Below are positions 1-8,293 of a stretch of DNA of 64,000 nucleotides, piece by piece (position 1 is the first letter of the stretch; every line of letters begins with the position of its first letter). The notes beneath the pieces were generated by a model. That model worked only from the letters and a program-made list of their open reading frames with translations. It searched no databases and was not told the DNA's origin. The position numbers were made by a program, and so were the translations under genes. The DNA comes from Pseudoxanthomonas suwonensis. Lineage in GTDB: Bacteria; Pseudomonadota; Gammaproteobacteria; Xanthomonadales; Xanthomonadaceae. The stretch covers positions 1 to 64,000 of the forward strand of contig NZ_PDWP01000018.1 in the NCBI RefSeq assembly GCF_010093235.1. The letters run 5' to 3'.

Positions 1-28
1 GGGGCTGGGAGATGTGTAGAAGAGACAG
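1..28 (+). other. Residual Tn5/Nextera sequencing adapter (artefact)
   Basis: Bases 10-28 read AGATGTGTAGAAGAGACAG. This is the 19-bp Tn5 mosaic end used in Nextera adapters with one T-to-G change. Bases 1-9 match the preceding part of the Nextera read-2 adapter (…GGGCTCGG) with further changes to G. All differences are to G, which fits low-quality two-colour sequencing. This is not genomic DNA; the genome probably starts near base 29, and position 1 is a contig end. Confidence 0.9.
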
Positions 29-173
29 GGCGTGGCTAGCATGCGGGGCGGGTGGCCGCCGCGGGCACGCTGCCGGATCGGGCCGGACACGGCGGCCACC
101 GCTCCAGGCTTCACCCAGCCCGGGGGGGCTTCCGGCATACCGGCCGCGTGCCCGTCCCGGTTAAGCTTCATCC

Positions 174-1133
174 ATGGAAGCACCGTTGCGATCGATCCAT
201 GTCGTGGCCGGCGTCATCACCGACGTCCGTGGCCGCATCCTGCTCACCCAGCGCGGCAAGGACAGCGACCTGGCGGGGCTGTGGGAATTCCCCGGGGGCA
301 AGCGCGAGCCGGGTGAGAGCTCGCAGGCGGCGCTGGCGCGCGAGCTCGAGGAGGAACTGGGGATCGAGGTGGAGATCGGCGAACGGCTGATCGAGGTGCC
401 GCAGCAGTACCCGAGCAAGCGGCTGCGGCTGGAGGTGTTCCGGGTCGCGCGCTGGAAGGGCTCGCCACGCGGGCGCGAAGGGCAGGCCATGACCTGGGTC
501 GAGCCCGAACGCCTGTCGCGCTATTCGATGCCTTCGGCCGACGTGCCGGTGGTCGGGGTGCTGCGGCAGCCCGGGCTGTACCTGGTCACGCCTGCACCGG
601 GCGACGACCTCGCCGGCTGGCTCGTGGCCCTGGAAGCCGCGCTGGATGCCGGCGTGGGCCGCGTGCAGCTGCGTGCGCCAGGACTGGGGGCCGGCCCCTG
701 GCGGGAACTGGCCCAGGCCGCCCTGGTCCGTTGCCGGGCGGCCGGCGCCGAACTGCTGCTCAACCGCGACATCGACCTGGCCCGGGAACTGGGCGTCGGC
801 GTGCACCTGGGCAGCGAACAGCTGGCGGGACTCGCGGCGCGCCCGTTGCCACCTGGGCAGGCGGTGGGGGCGTCGTGCCATACCCTGGCCGAACTGCAGG
901 CGGCGCAGGCGCTGGGCTGCGACTTCGCGGTGCTGGGGCCGGTCCGGGCCACGGCCACCCATCCCGGTACCGAACCCATCGGCTGGGAGGGGTTTGCCGA
1001 GCTGCGCCAGCACGTGGGCCTGCCGATCTACGCGATCGGCGGCCTGGGTCCTGACGACGTGGAGGCGGCACGGCTGCAGGGCGCGCAGGGCGTCGCGGCC
1101 ATCCGCGCCCTGTGGGAGTCGGTGGCCGCCTGA
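174..1133 (+). CDS. mutT: Nudix hydrolase (MutT-like) fused to thiamine-phosphate-synthase-like domain
   Basis: The protein has 319 residues. Residues 5-130 form a Nudix domain with a complete Nudix box at residues 42-64 (G-x5-E-x7-REL-x-EE-x-G), as expected for an 8-oxo-dGTP diphosphatase that cleans the nucleotide pool. Residues about 134-315 resemble ThiE (TIM-barrel thiamine-phosphate synthase), with VQLR, GVHLGS, VLGPV and AIGG signatures. The fusion is common in beta- and gammaproteobacteria. Whether the ThiE half is active is not known from sequence. The ATG at 174 has no Shine-Dalgarno, but a TAAGCT hexamer lies 6 bases upstream, so the message may be leaderless. The gene converges on coaE, with 26 bases between the stops. 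Confidence 0.93.
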   Translation: MEAPLRSIHVVAGVITDVRGRILLTQRGKDSDLAGLWEFPGGKREPGESSQAALARELEEELGIEVEIGERLIEVPQQYPSKRLRLEVFRVARWKGSPRGREGQAMTWVEPERLSRYSMPSADVPVVGVLRQPGLYLVTPAPGDDLAGWLVALEAALDAGVGRVQLRAPGLGAGPWRELAQAALVRCRAAGAELLLNRDIDLARELGVGVHLGSEQLAGLAARPLPPGQAVGASCHTLAELQAAQALGCDFAVLGPVRATATHPGTEPIGWEGFAELRQHVGLPIYAIGGLGPDDVEAARLQGAQGVAAIRALWESVAA

Positions 1134-1159
1134 GGGCGCCGCGGGCGGCGGTGCGGGCG

Positions 1160-1777
1160 TCAGCCCCTGGCGGCTGCCAGCGCCAGGTAGTGGGCGTGCA
1201 GCTGCGCCACCATGGCATCCAGGTGCGAAGGCTCGCCGTCGTTGACCACGACATCGTCGGCGATCGCCAACCTTGCCTCGCGCGGGGCCTGCGTGGAGAT
1301 CATGCGCCCGGCCAGGTCCCCGTCCACGCCGTCGCGGCGCATCAGGCGGGCGTGCTGGGTGGACTCCGGCGCATCCACCACCAGGATCCGGTCCAGCCAC
1401 GGGTAGCCTTCGCGTCCACCGGCCTCGGCCAGCAGCGGCACGGCCGCGATCGCGTAGGGACCCGGTGCCGCGCGGCAGCGTTCCTCCAGCGCGGCGCGGA
1501 TGGCCGGATGGGTGATCGATTCCAGCGCCTGGCGCGCCAGCGGGTCCGCGAATATGAGCTCGCGCAGCCGGCGCCGGTCCAGCCTTCCATCGTCCTGCAG
1601 AACGCCGGGACCGAACTCGCGCACGATCGCGGCCAGCGCTGGCTGCCCGGGCTCGACCACCTCGCGCGCGACCACGTCGGCGTCGGCCACGAGCACGCCC
1701 AGCGCCTCGAAGCGCCGCGTCAGCTCGCTCTTGCCGGAAGCCACGCCTCCAGTGAGGCCGATGATGAACCTGCTCAT
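1160..1777 (-). CDS. coaE: Dephospho-CoA kinase
   Basis: The 205-residue protein catalyses the last step of coenzyme A synthesis, ATP-dependent phosphorylation of the 3'-hydroxyl of dephospho-CoA. The P-loop GLTGGVASGKS is at residues 8-18, followed by the family's DADVVAREV segment and, further on, a THPAIR segment, typical of CoaE. The ATG at 1777 gives the normal family length. It lies 80 bases downstream of pilD on the same strand; coaE next to pilD is a classic gammaproteobacterial arrangement, so the two are probably co-transcribed with pilC. Confidence 0.97.
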   Translation of the reverse strand: MSRFIIGLTGGVASGKSELTRRFEALGVLVADADVVAREVVEPGQPALAAIVREFGPGVLQDDGRLDRRRLRELIFADPLARQALESITHPAIRAALEERCRAAPGPYAIAAVPLLAEAGGREGYPWLDRILVVDAPESTQHARLMRRDGVDGDLAGRMISTQAPREARLAIADDVVVNDGEPSHLDAMVAQLHAHYLALAAARG

Positions 1778-1857
1778 TCGGTCAGCCAGATGGTGCAGCC
1801 TGCGATGGCCGGGGAGCCGGGCCGCCGTCCGCAGCGCGGCCGTCGGCCCCGGCGGGG

Positions 1858-2721
1858 TCAGCCGAGGCCAGCGTAGCGCGCGTAGGCGCCCAGCAGCGAC
1901 TCGCCCCAGAAGAAGAAGATCCAGCCGGCGATGGCCAGGTAGGGGCCGAACGGGATCGGCGTGGCGCGGTCGCGGCCCTTGTAGGCAAGCCAGACCGACC
2001 CGACCACCGCACCGACCACGGTGGACAGCAGGATGATCGGCAGGATGCCCTTGAGTCCGCACCAGGCGCCCAGCGCGGCCAGCAGCTTGAAGTCGCCGTG
2101 GCCCATGCCTTCCTTGCCGGTGAGCTGCTTGAACAGCCAGCACACGCTCCACAGCGAGACGTAGCCGACCACCGCGCCGAGCAGGGCGGGCTTGGCGGGC
2201 ATGTACAGGTTGTCGAGGCTGGCGATCAGGCCCAGCCACATCAGCGGCAGGGTCAGCTGGTCGGGCAGCAGGCGGGTGCGCAGGTCGATGCCCGACAGCG
2301 CGATCAGGTACCAGGTCAGCAGCATCGCGCCGAAGCCCTGCCAGCCGAAGCCGAAGCGCCAGGCGCACAGCACGGTCAGCAGGCCGGTCAGCAGCTCGAC
2401 CAGCGGGTACTGGATGGAAATGCGCTGGCCGCTGTAGCGCGAGCGGCCGCGCAGCATGAGCCAGCTCAGGACCGGGATGTTCTCCCACCACTTGAGCCGG
2501 TCGCCGGTGACCGGATCGTGCGAGGGTTCAACGACCACTCCGGGCGGCGGCGGATCGTAGATCTCGGGCTGGCCGAGGATCTCGCGCGCGTCGCGCTTCC
2601 ACTCCCACTCCAGCCTGCGCGGCAGGCGCAGGATGACCACGTTGAGGAAGCTGCCAACCGCCAGCCCCACGCTGGCAACGAGCGGATAACCCAGCAGGGG
2701 CTGTTGGTCGAGGAACGCCAT
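1858..2721 (-). CDS. pilD: Type IV prepilin peptidase / N-methyltransferase PilD
   Basis: The 287-residue polytopic inner-membrane aspartic protease cleaves the leader of type IV prepilins (and usually type II pseudopilins) and N-methylates the new N-terminus. The two catalytic aspartates are visible: D146 in SGIDLRTR and D210 in GHGDFK. The large cytoplasmic loop (about residues 35-105) keeps the WENIPVLSW signature but lacks all four cysteines of the usual paired CxxC zinc motif; RGRSRYSG stands where RGRCxxC is normal. The only cysteines (119, 194, 221) lie in or near membrane segments. The gene is 12 bases downstream of pilC and upstream of coaE. Confidence 0.97.
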   Translation of the reverse strand: MAFLDQQPLLGYPLVASVGLAVGSFLNVVILRLPRRLEWEWKRDAREILGQPEIYDPPPPGVVVEPSHDPVTGDRLKWWENIPVLSWLMLRGRSRYSGQRISIQYPLVELLTGLLTVLCAWRFGFGWQGFGAMLLTWYLIALSGIDLRTRLLPDQLTLPLMWLGLIASLDNLYMPAKPALLGAVVGYVSLWSVCWLFKQLTGKEGMGHGDFKLLAALGAWCGLKGILPIILLSTVVGAVVGSVWLAYKGRDRATPIPFGPYLAIAGWIFFFWGESLLGAYARYAGLG

Positions 2722-2733
2722 TGGATGCCTTGG

Positions 2734-3996
2734 TCAGATGGTGGCGGCGAGCTTGAAGATGGGCAGGTACATGCCGATGACCATGCCGCCGACCAGGACG
2801 CCGAGCACGACCATGATCATGGGCTCGATGAGGCTGGCCAGCGCATCGACGGCGTTGTTGACCTCCTGCTCATAGTACTCCGCGACCTTGAACAGCATCG
2901 CGTCCAGTGCGCCGGCCTCCTCGCCGATGGCCGCCATCTGGATCACCATGTGCGGGAACAGCCCGGTCTGGCGCATGGCCAGGTTGACCGGGTAGCCGAC
3001 GGCGACGTCGTCGCGGATGCGGAAGATCGCCTTCTCGTACACCGAGTTGCCGGTGGCGCCGGCCACCGACTCCAGCGCCTCCACCAGCGGCACGCCGGCC
3101 TTGAAGGTGACGGCCGTGGTGCGCGCGAAGCGGGCGATGGCGCTGTTGTTCATGATGTCGCCCAGCACCGGCACCTTCAGGATCACCCGGTCCAGGAAGT
3201 GCTGTAGGGCGGGCGAGCGCTTGTAGGCGAAGATGAACCCGCCGAGCGCGCCACCAACGACAAGCAGCACGGCCCACCAGTACGCGACCATGAACCGCGA
3301 CATGTTCACGATCATCTGGGTGAAGGCCGGCAGGTCCGCGCCGAAGCCCTTGAAGGTCTCCTCGAACTGCGGGACCACGAAGATCAGCAGGATCGCGCTG
3401 ACGATCAGCGCCACCGCGATGGTCATCGCCGGATAGAACAGGGCCTTCTTGATCTTGCCCTTGAGCGCCTCGATGTTTTCCTTGTAGTTGGCGATCGTCT
3501 CCAGCACGGTCTCCAGCACGCCCGCGCCTTCGCCGGCCCGCACCAGGTTGCGGTAGAGCTCGTCGAAATGCAGCGGATGCTTGCTGATCGCCTCGTAGAG
3601 CGAGGAGCCGCCCTCGATGTCGGCGCGGATCGAGCCGACCATCGTCTTCATGCGCGGGTTCTTGTGGCCGCCGGCGATGATCTCCAGCGCCGAGACGATC
3701 GGCACGCCGGACTTCATCATGGTCGCCATCTGGCGGCTGAAGAACGCGATGTCCTTCGGCGTGATGGCACTGCCGGCCTGGCCGAAGAGCGGCTTGGACT
3801 TGGGCTTGACCACGCTGGGGGTGATGCCCTGGCGGCGCAGCTCCGCGCGCAGCATGTTGGCGTTCCTGGCCGCCTGTTCCCCCTTCATCTTCACGCCGCG
3901 CTTGTCGGTGCCTTCCCAGACGAAGGGCACCAGCTGGCTCGTGGCCCGGTCGACGGGCACGGTCGGCTTCCGGGCGGCAGTACGCGATACGGACAT
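2734..3996 (-). CDS. pilC: Type IV pilus inner-membrane platform protein PilC
   Basis: The 420-residue protein forms the inner-membrane platform that PilB and PilT act on to build or retract the pilus. Two T2SSF repeats are visible (about residues 85-205 and 285-410), with membrane helices near 190-212, 238-258 and 388-410. Second-repeat motifs such as ARFARTTAVTFKAGVPLVEAL are characteristic. The ATG at 3996 is preferred because a G-rich Shine-Dalgarno lies about 10 bases upstream and the protein then has family length; an in-frame start at 4071 would add 25 unlikely residues. It heads pilC-pilD-coaE and diverges from pilA across 403 bases. Confidence 0.97.
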   Translation of the reverse strand: MSVSRTAARKPTVPVDRATSQLVPFVWEGTDKRGVKMKGEQAARNANMLRAELRRQGITPSVVKPKSKPLFGQAGSAITPKDIAFFSRQMATMMKSGVPIVSALEIIAGGHKNPRMKTMVGSIRADIEGGSSLYEAISKHPLHFDELYRNLVRAGEGAGVLETVLETIANYKENIEALKGKIKKALFYPAMTIAVALIVSAILLIFVVPQFEETFKGFGADLPAFTQMIVNMSRFMVAYWWAVLLVVGGALGGFIFAYKRSPALQHFLDRVILKVPVLGDIMNNSAIARFARTTAVTFKAGVPLVEALESVAGATGNSVYEKAIFRIRDDVAVGYPVNLAMRQTGLFPHMVIQMAAIGEEAGALDAMLFKVAEYYEQEVNNAVDALASLIEPMIMVVLGVLVGGMVIGMYLPIFKLAATI

Positions 3997-4399
3997 GATT
4001 CGAATCCCCCCCGCCGGCATCCCCATGCCGGCACGAACCCGCATGGTAGCGGTTAATCGGGCGACAGGCACGCGTCCCGGGAGCGTGGCGCCAAGGCCGG
4101 GGGGAGACAGGATCGGGAAGTGCCCAGGGTGCGATGGTCCGGGCAGTAGGTGACGCAGAGCGTCACTTCCTGCCCTTCATGTCCGCCTGCGCAACCTGTG
4201 GAGCGGATCACGGCAGTCAGGCCGCCATGGGCTAGGAGTTTGGCGCTGCGCATTGCTATGATGCGGCCGCGGGTCGGCGTGCGGGGAACTTGGCACGCAA
4301 CCTGCGTGGGGACAGGTACGTGATCTTGAGTCACGGGCCCGCACCAATGGGCAAGGGGTACTCCGGTGCCCACCAACAACCGTCTTAGGGGAAATAGAT
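3997..4399. other. Divergent pilC-pilA intergenic region (403 bp)
   Basis: No coding region is convincing here. The main signal is the sigma-54 promoter for pilA at 4290-4307, followed by an untranslated leader of about 80 bases. The first bases on the pilC side hold its ribosome-binding site. PilR activator sites would be expected upstream of the sigma-54 element, but no specific repeat could be assigned. Confidence 0.7.
4290..4307 (+). promoter_or_regulatory. Sigma-54 (RpoN) promoter of pilA
   Basis: The element TTGGCACGCAACCTGCGT matches the -24/-12 consensus TGGCAC-N5-TTGC with a single C-for-T change. The invariant GG (4292-4293) and GC (4304-4305) are exactly 10 bases apart. Transcription should start near 4317. 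Pilin genes of many gammaproteobacteria are driven by RpoN with the PilS/PilR two-component system; those regulators are not in this window. Confidence 0.88.
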
Positions 4400-4876
4400 A
4401 TGAAGAAGCAGCAGGGCTTTACCCTGATCGAACTGATGATCGTCGTCGCGATCATCGCCATCCTGGCCGCCATCGCGCTGCCGGCCTACGCCGACTACAC
4501 CAAGCGCACCAAGGTGTCCGAGGCCATCCTGGCGGCTTCGTCCTGCCGTACCACCATCACCGAGATCGTGCAGTCGACCGTTGGCTCGACCCTGCCGGAC
4601 GCCGATGAGTGGGGCTGCGAGACCTCCGAGGCTCCGACCAAGTACGTCGAGTCGATCGAGACCGGCAACGACGGCAAGATTTCCGTCACCCTGGCCAACA
4701 TCGACGCCGACAACATCGACGGCAACGTCATCACCCTTGTCCCGATGAAGGATGACGAGGACGCTCTGACCAACACCGACGCCGGTGTGCAGATCTACGG
4801 CTGGCGCTGCGGTTCGAGCGACGACGGCACCACCGTGCCGGCGAAGTTCCTGCCGGGCTCCTGCCGCGGCCAGTAA
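4400..4876 (+). CDS. pilA: Type IV major pilin PilA
   Basis: The 158-residue class IVa prepilin has a short leader MKKQQG, cut after G6. The mature protein starts with F and carries the obligatory glutamate at mature position 5 (residue 11), followed by a hydrophobic helix to about residue 33. Cysteines are at 49, 73, 137 and 155; the last pair (137/155) would form the C-terminal D-loop disulphide, and 49/73 could form a second. The globular domain is very acidic. The gene has its own sigma-54 promoter and a strong terminator at 4902-4928, as expected for a highly expressed subunit. Confidence 0.96.
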   Translation: MKKQQGFTLIELMIVVAIIAILAAIALPAYADYTKRTKVSEAILAASSCRTTITEIVQSTVGSTLPDADEWGCETSEAPTKYVESIETGNDGKISVTLANIDADNIDGNVITLVPMKDDEDALTNTDAGVQIYGWRCGSSDDGTTVPAKFLPGSCRGQ

Positions 4877-4901
4877 TTCGCTTAGCGAAGCTGCATGAAA
4901 G

Positions 4902-4928
4902 AGCCCCGCGCAAGCGGGGCTTTTTCTT
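4902..4928 (+). terminator. Rho-independent terminator of pilA
   Basis: The stem AGCCCCGC (4902-4909) and GCGGGGCT (4914-4921) encloses a GCAA tetraloop and is followed by TTTTCTT. It sits 25 bases after the pilA stop and only 15 bases before the next start, so most pilA transcripts should end here and read-through would feed the phosphoglycerol transferase gene. A smaller inverted repeat, TTCGC-TTA-GCGAA, lies at 4877-4889. Confidence 0.9.
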
Positions 4929-4942
4929 GCCGGAGACCTTGC

Positions 4943-6403
4943 ATGCTGCTGACGATCACGGGACTCCTGCTGCTGGCCCTCTGCGGGCTGGTGGCCGCAC
5001 GGAGCCGGCTGCAACTGGCGGCGATCGCCGTCGTCCTGGGTGCGGGATGCCTGCTCTCCCTGGCCTACGGAATCTCGGACCATTTCACCGGCGAAGGCAT
5101 CACCTACGCCGTGCTGGCCCACTTCAACTACGGCGTCCACCGCGGCGAGCTGGGGGTGCTGCGCTTTCCGGCGCTCCTGGCGCTCGTCCTCTGCGTGGCC
5201 GCCGCCTACCTGCTGTGGCTGTGGGCTGCTGCTTCCCGCGTCCGGCGTGGCAACCGGCGCCCGGTTCCGGCCCGCATCGGCTGGTGCCTCGTCCTTGCCG
5301 GGCTCGTCCTGCTTCCGCTGCATCCGGCGGTGGCCGACCTGCACGCGCTGCAGCGGCAGCTGGCCGTGAGCGACGACGTGCTGACCGGACAGTTGCGCTG
5401 GAGCGTCGATCCCGCGGCGGCCAGACCGCCGCGCTCGATCGTCTACCTCTACCTGGAAAGCTACGAGCGCAGCTTCCTCGATGAATCCCTGTTCCCCGGG
5501 GTCGCGCCGCGCCTCCGGGCGCTGGAGGGCGAGGGCCTGTCCATCCACGGCATCGCCACCGCTCCCCTCATGAACTGGACCATTGCCGGCATGGTCGCCA
5601 GCCAGTGCGGCATGGTCATGGCCGAGTTGCCAGGCGGCGACACCAGCGGCGGTTATCGACCCGGCGTGCACTGCCTGGGCGATGTGATGCGCGACACCGG
5701 TTATCGGCTCAGCTATGTCGGCGGGGCGGACCTGGGTTTCTCCGGCAAGGGGCGCTACTACCGTGCCCATGGTTTCCATACGGTCATCGGGCTCGATGAG
5801 CTGGATGCGGAGATCGGCGGCTTCCCGCGTTCGGAATGGGGGGCGTACGACGACATCGTGTTCGCGCGTGCGCGCCAGGAGTTCGACAGGCTGCGTAGCG
5901 GGGAGGACCCGTTCGCCCTGTTCGTGCTCACCACCGCGACCCATCCGCACGACGGTTACCCGAGCCCGGGGTGCGACACCGGCGGCTTCGAGAATCCGAT
6001 GCTGGCTTCGGCCCACTGCAGCGATGGCCAGGCGGTGGAATTCGTACGCTGGCTCCAGAAGCACGCGCCGGACGACCTGCTGATCGTCGTGGCTTCGGAC
6101 CACCTGCAGGTGGCCGGCAAGGCGTCCCAGTTGCTGAAGCGCAAGGCCAAGCGCGACAACCTGTTCCTGGTCCTGGGGCGGGACATCGAGCCGCAGGTCA
6201 TCGAACGGACCGCGACGACCCTGGACGTGGCGCCCACGGTGGCCTCGCTGGTGGGGCTGGGCATCACCGAAATGGGACTTGGGCGCAGCCTGCTGCTGCC
6301 GGCTCCGACGCTTGCCGAGCAGTACGGCCTGGCCCGGTTCAATTCGATGATCCCGGGCTGGCGTACCGGGCTCGATCCGCAAGCCGGGATGGCAAGTCGT
6401 TGA
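4943..6403 (+). CDS. OpgB-like membrane phosphoglycerol transferase (alkaline phosphatase/sulfatase superfamily)
   Basis: The 486-residue protein has about four membrane helices in the first 130 residues and a periplasmic sulfatase-fold domain from about residue 160. Signatures shared with OpgB/MdoB are IVYLYLESYERS (165-177) and NWTIAGMVASQCG (201-213), plus a late ASDH metal-ligand motif. OpgB-type enzymes transfer phosphoglycerol from phosphatidylglycerol, in Escherichia coli to osmoregulated periplasmic glucans. No glucan synthesis gene is nearby; the gene sits between pilA and pilB. Neisseria PptA/PptB decorate pilin with related phospho-groups, so pilin modification is a plausible but unproven role. 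The ATG at 4943 has GGAG 8 bases upstream; an in-frame start at 4895 falls within the terminator region and is rejected. Confidence 0.85.
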   Translation: MLLTITGLLLLALCGLVAARSRLQLAAIAVVLGAGCLLSLAYGISDHFTGEGITYAVLAHFNYGVHRGELGVLRFPALLALVLCVAAAYLLWLWAAASRVRRGNRRPVPARIGWCLVLAGLVLLPLHPAVADLHALQRQLAVSDDVLTGQLRWSVDPAAARPPRSIVYLYLESYERSFLDESLFPGVAPRLRALEGEGLSIHGIATAPLMNWTIAGMVASQCGMVMAELPGGDTSGGYRPGVHCLGDVMRDTGYRLSYVGGADLGFSGKGRYYRAHGFHTVIGLDELDAEIGGFPRSEWGAYDDIVFARARQEFDRLRSGEDPFALFVLTTATHPHDGYPSPGCDTGGFENPMLASAHCSDGQAVEFVRWLQKHAPDDLLIVVASDHLQVAGKASQLLKRKAKRDNLFLVLGRDIEPQVIERTATTLDVAPTVASLVGLGITEMGLGRSLLLPAPTLAEQYGLARFNSMIPGWRTGLDPQAGMASR

Positions 6404-6539
6404 TCAGGCTGGGATCGGGAGGCGCCAAGGCGCCCCCGGTGCCAGCGATACTGGCCACGCCGGGGTTCGCCGTGGCTGCCGGGTTGCCCATTCAGCTGCA
6501 GCGTGCGCTATCTTTCTCCCCGCATTAGGGGAAAACACC

Positions 6540-8270
6540 ATGAGCGCCTCAGCCACCGCCAATCTTGTCGGTATCACCGGCATTGCCCGTCGTCTGGTCC
6601 TGGATGGCGCCCTTGACGAGGCCGCCGCCCGTACGGCCATGGCCCATGCGGCGGAAGCGAAGGTGCCGCTGGCGCGCTTCATCGCCGAGAAGAAGCTGGT
6701 GGGCGCGTCCCAGCTGGCCGCCGCCAACTCGCTGGAGTTCGGCATCCCGCTGCTGGACGTATCGGCCTTCGACCCGTCCCAGAACGCGATGAAGCTGGTC
6801 AGCGAGGAGCTGGTGCAGAAGCACCACGTGCTCCCGCTGTTCAAGCGCGGCGGCAAGCTGTTCGTCGGCGTCAGCAACCCGACCCAGAGCGGAGCCCTGG
6901 CGGAGATCCAGTTCCACACCAACCTGGTGGTCGAGCCGATCCTGGTCGACGAGGACCAGATCCGGCGCACCCTGGAGCAGTGGCAGAACACGAGTCCGCA
7001 GCTGGACGGTGCGCTGGGCGAGGACGAGGAGGGCCTGGAGAACCTCGACATCGGCGGCGGCGAGGACGACGGCAACACCGAATCGGGCGTCGACGCCAAG
7101 GGCGACGACACCCCGGTGGTGAAGTTCGTCAACAAGGTGCTGGTGGACGCGATCCGCCGCGGCGCCTCGGACATCCACTTCGAGCCCTACGAGACGGATT
7201 ACCGGGTGCGCCTGCGCATCGACGGCCTGCTCAAGACCGTGGCCCGTGCGCCGGTCAAGCTCAACCAGCGCATCGCCGCGCGCCTGAAGGTCATGTCGCA
7301 GCTGGACATCGCCGAAAAGCGCGTGCCGCAGGACGGACGCATCAAGCTCAACCTGTCCAAGTCCAAGCAGATCGACTTCCGCGTCAGCACCCTGCCGACC
7401 CTGTTCGGCGAGAAGGTGGTGCTGCGTATCCTCGACGGCAGCGCGGCCAAGCTGGGCATCGACAAGCTCGGCTACGAGCCGGAACAGCAGAAGCTGTTCC
7501 TGGAGGCGATCCACAAGCCCTACGGCATGGTGCTGGTGACCGGTCCCACAGGCTCGGGCAAGACCGTTTCGCTGTACACCGCGCTGGGCATCCTCAACGA
7601 CGAGACGCGCAACATCTCCACCGCCGAGGACCCGGTCGAAATCCGCCTGCCGGGCGTCAACCAGGTCCAGCAGAACAACAAGCGCGGCATGACCTTCGCC
7701 GCGGCCCTGCGCAGCTTCCTGCGACAGGACCCGGACGTGATCATGGTCGGCGAGATCCGCGACCTGGAAACGGCCGAGATCGCGATCAAGGCCGCGCAGA
7801 CCGGCCACATGGTGCTGTCGACCCTGCACACCAACGACGCGCCGCAGACCATCGCCCGACTGATGAACATGGGCATCGCGCCCTACAACATCACCTCGTC
7901 GGTGACCCTGGTGATCGCCCAGCGCCTGGCCCGTCGCCTGTGCCCGAAGTGCAAGCGGCCGGTGGAGCTGCCGCGCAACGCGCTGCTGGCGGAAGGCTTC
8001 ACCGAGGCCGAGATCGATGCCGGCTTCACCGTGTACGAGCCGGTCGGTTGCGACGAGTGCACCGAAGGCTACAAGGGTCGTACCGGCATCTACCAGGTGA
8101 TGCCGATGAGCGAGGAGATCCAGGCGATCGTGCTGGCCGGCGGCAATGCGATGCAGATCGCCGAGGTCGCCGAGAAGGCCGGCATCGCCGACCTGCGCAA
8201 GTCGGCGCTGAAGAAGGTCCGCGAAGGCATCACCAGCCTGGCCGAGATCAACCGCGTCACCAAGGACTGA
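6540..8270 (+). CDS. pilB: Type IV pilus assembly ATPase PilB
   Basis: The 576-residue hexameric cytoplasmic ATPase powers pilus extension through PilC. It has an N-terminal MshEN-type region (about 50-150), an acidic linker (160-190), Walker A GPTGSGKT at 335-342, the Asp box and Walker B (MVGEIRDLETAE), the His box (STLHTND) and a CxxC…CxxC zinc module (LCPKCK, CDEC). Start at ATG 6540. It follows the OpgB-like gene by 136 bases. A GC-rich hairpin without a U-tract lies just after the stop at 8277-8293. Confidence 0.97.
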   Translation: MSASATANLVGITGIARRLVLDGALDEAAARTAMAHAAEAKVPLARFIAEKKLVGASQLAAANSLEFGIPLLDVSAFDPSQNAMKLVSEELVQKHHVLPLFKRGGKLFVGVSNPTQSGALAEIQFHTNLVVEPILVDEDQIRRTLEQWQNTSPQLDGALGEDEEGLENLDIGGGEDDGNTESGVDAKGDDTPVVKFVNKVLVDAIRRGASDIHFEPYETDYRVRLRIDGLLKTVARAPVKLNQRIAARLKVMSQLDIAEKRVPQDGRIKLNLSKSKQIDFRVSTLPTLFGEKVVLRILDGSAAKLGIDKLGYEPEQQKLFLEAIHKPYGMVLVTGPTGSGKTVSLYTALGILNDETRNISTAEDPVEIRLPGVNQVQQNNKRGMTFAAALRSFLRQDPDVIMVGEIRDLETAEIAIKAAQTGHMVLSTLHTNDAPQTIARLMNMGIAPYNITSSVTLVIAQRLARRLCPKCKRPVELPRNALLAEGFTEAEIDAGFTVYEPVGCDECTEGYKGRTGIYQVMPMSEEIQAIVLAGGNAMQIAEVAEKAGIADLRKSALKKVREGITSLAEINRVTKD

Positions 8271-8276
8271 GGTCCC

Positions 8277-8293
8277 GGCGCGCGACGCGCGCC
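8277..8293. other. GC-rich hairpin after pilB
   Basis: GGCGCGC (8277-8283) and GCGCGCC (8287-8293) form a tight 7-bp stem directly after the pilB stop. No U-tract follows, so factor-independent termination is uncertain. Confidence 0.4.

Noticed and set aside
32-390. Two overlapping short frames at the left end
   Set aside because: They overlap mutT in other frames, begin next to the adapter sequence and show no conserved features.
4895-4942. Upstream in-frame start of the OpgB-like gene
   Set aside because: The extra codons would lie in the pilA terminator; ATG 4943 has a ribosome-binding site and starts at the first membrane helix.
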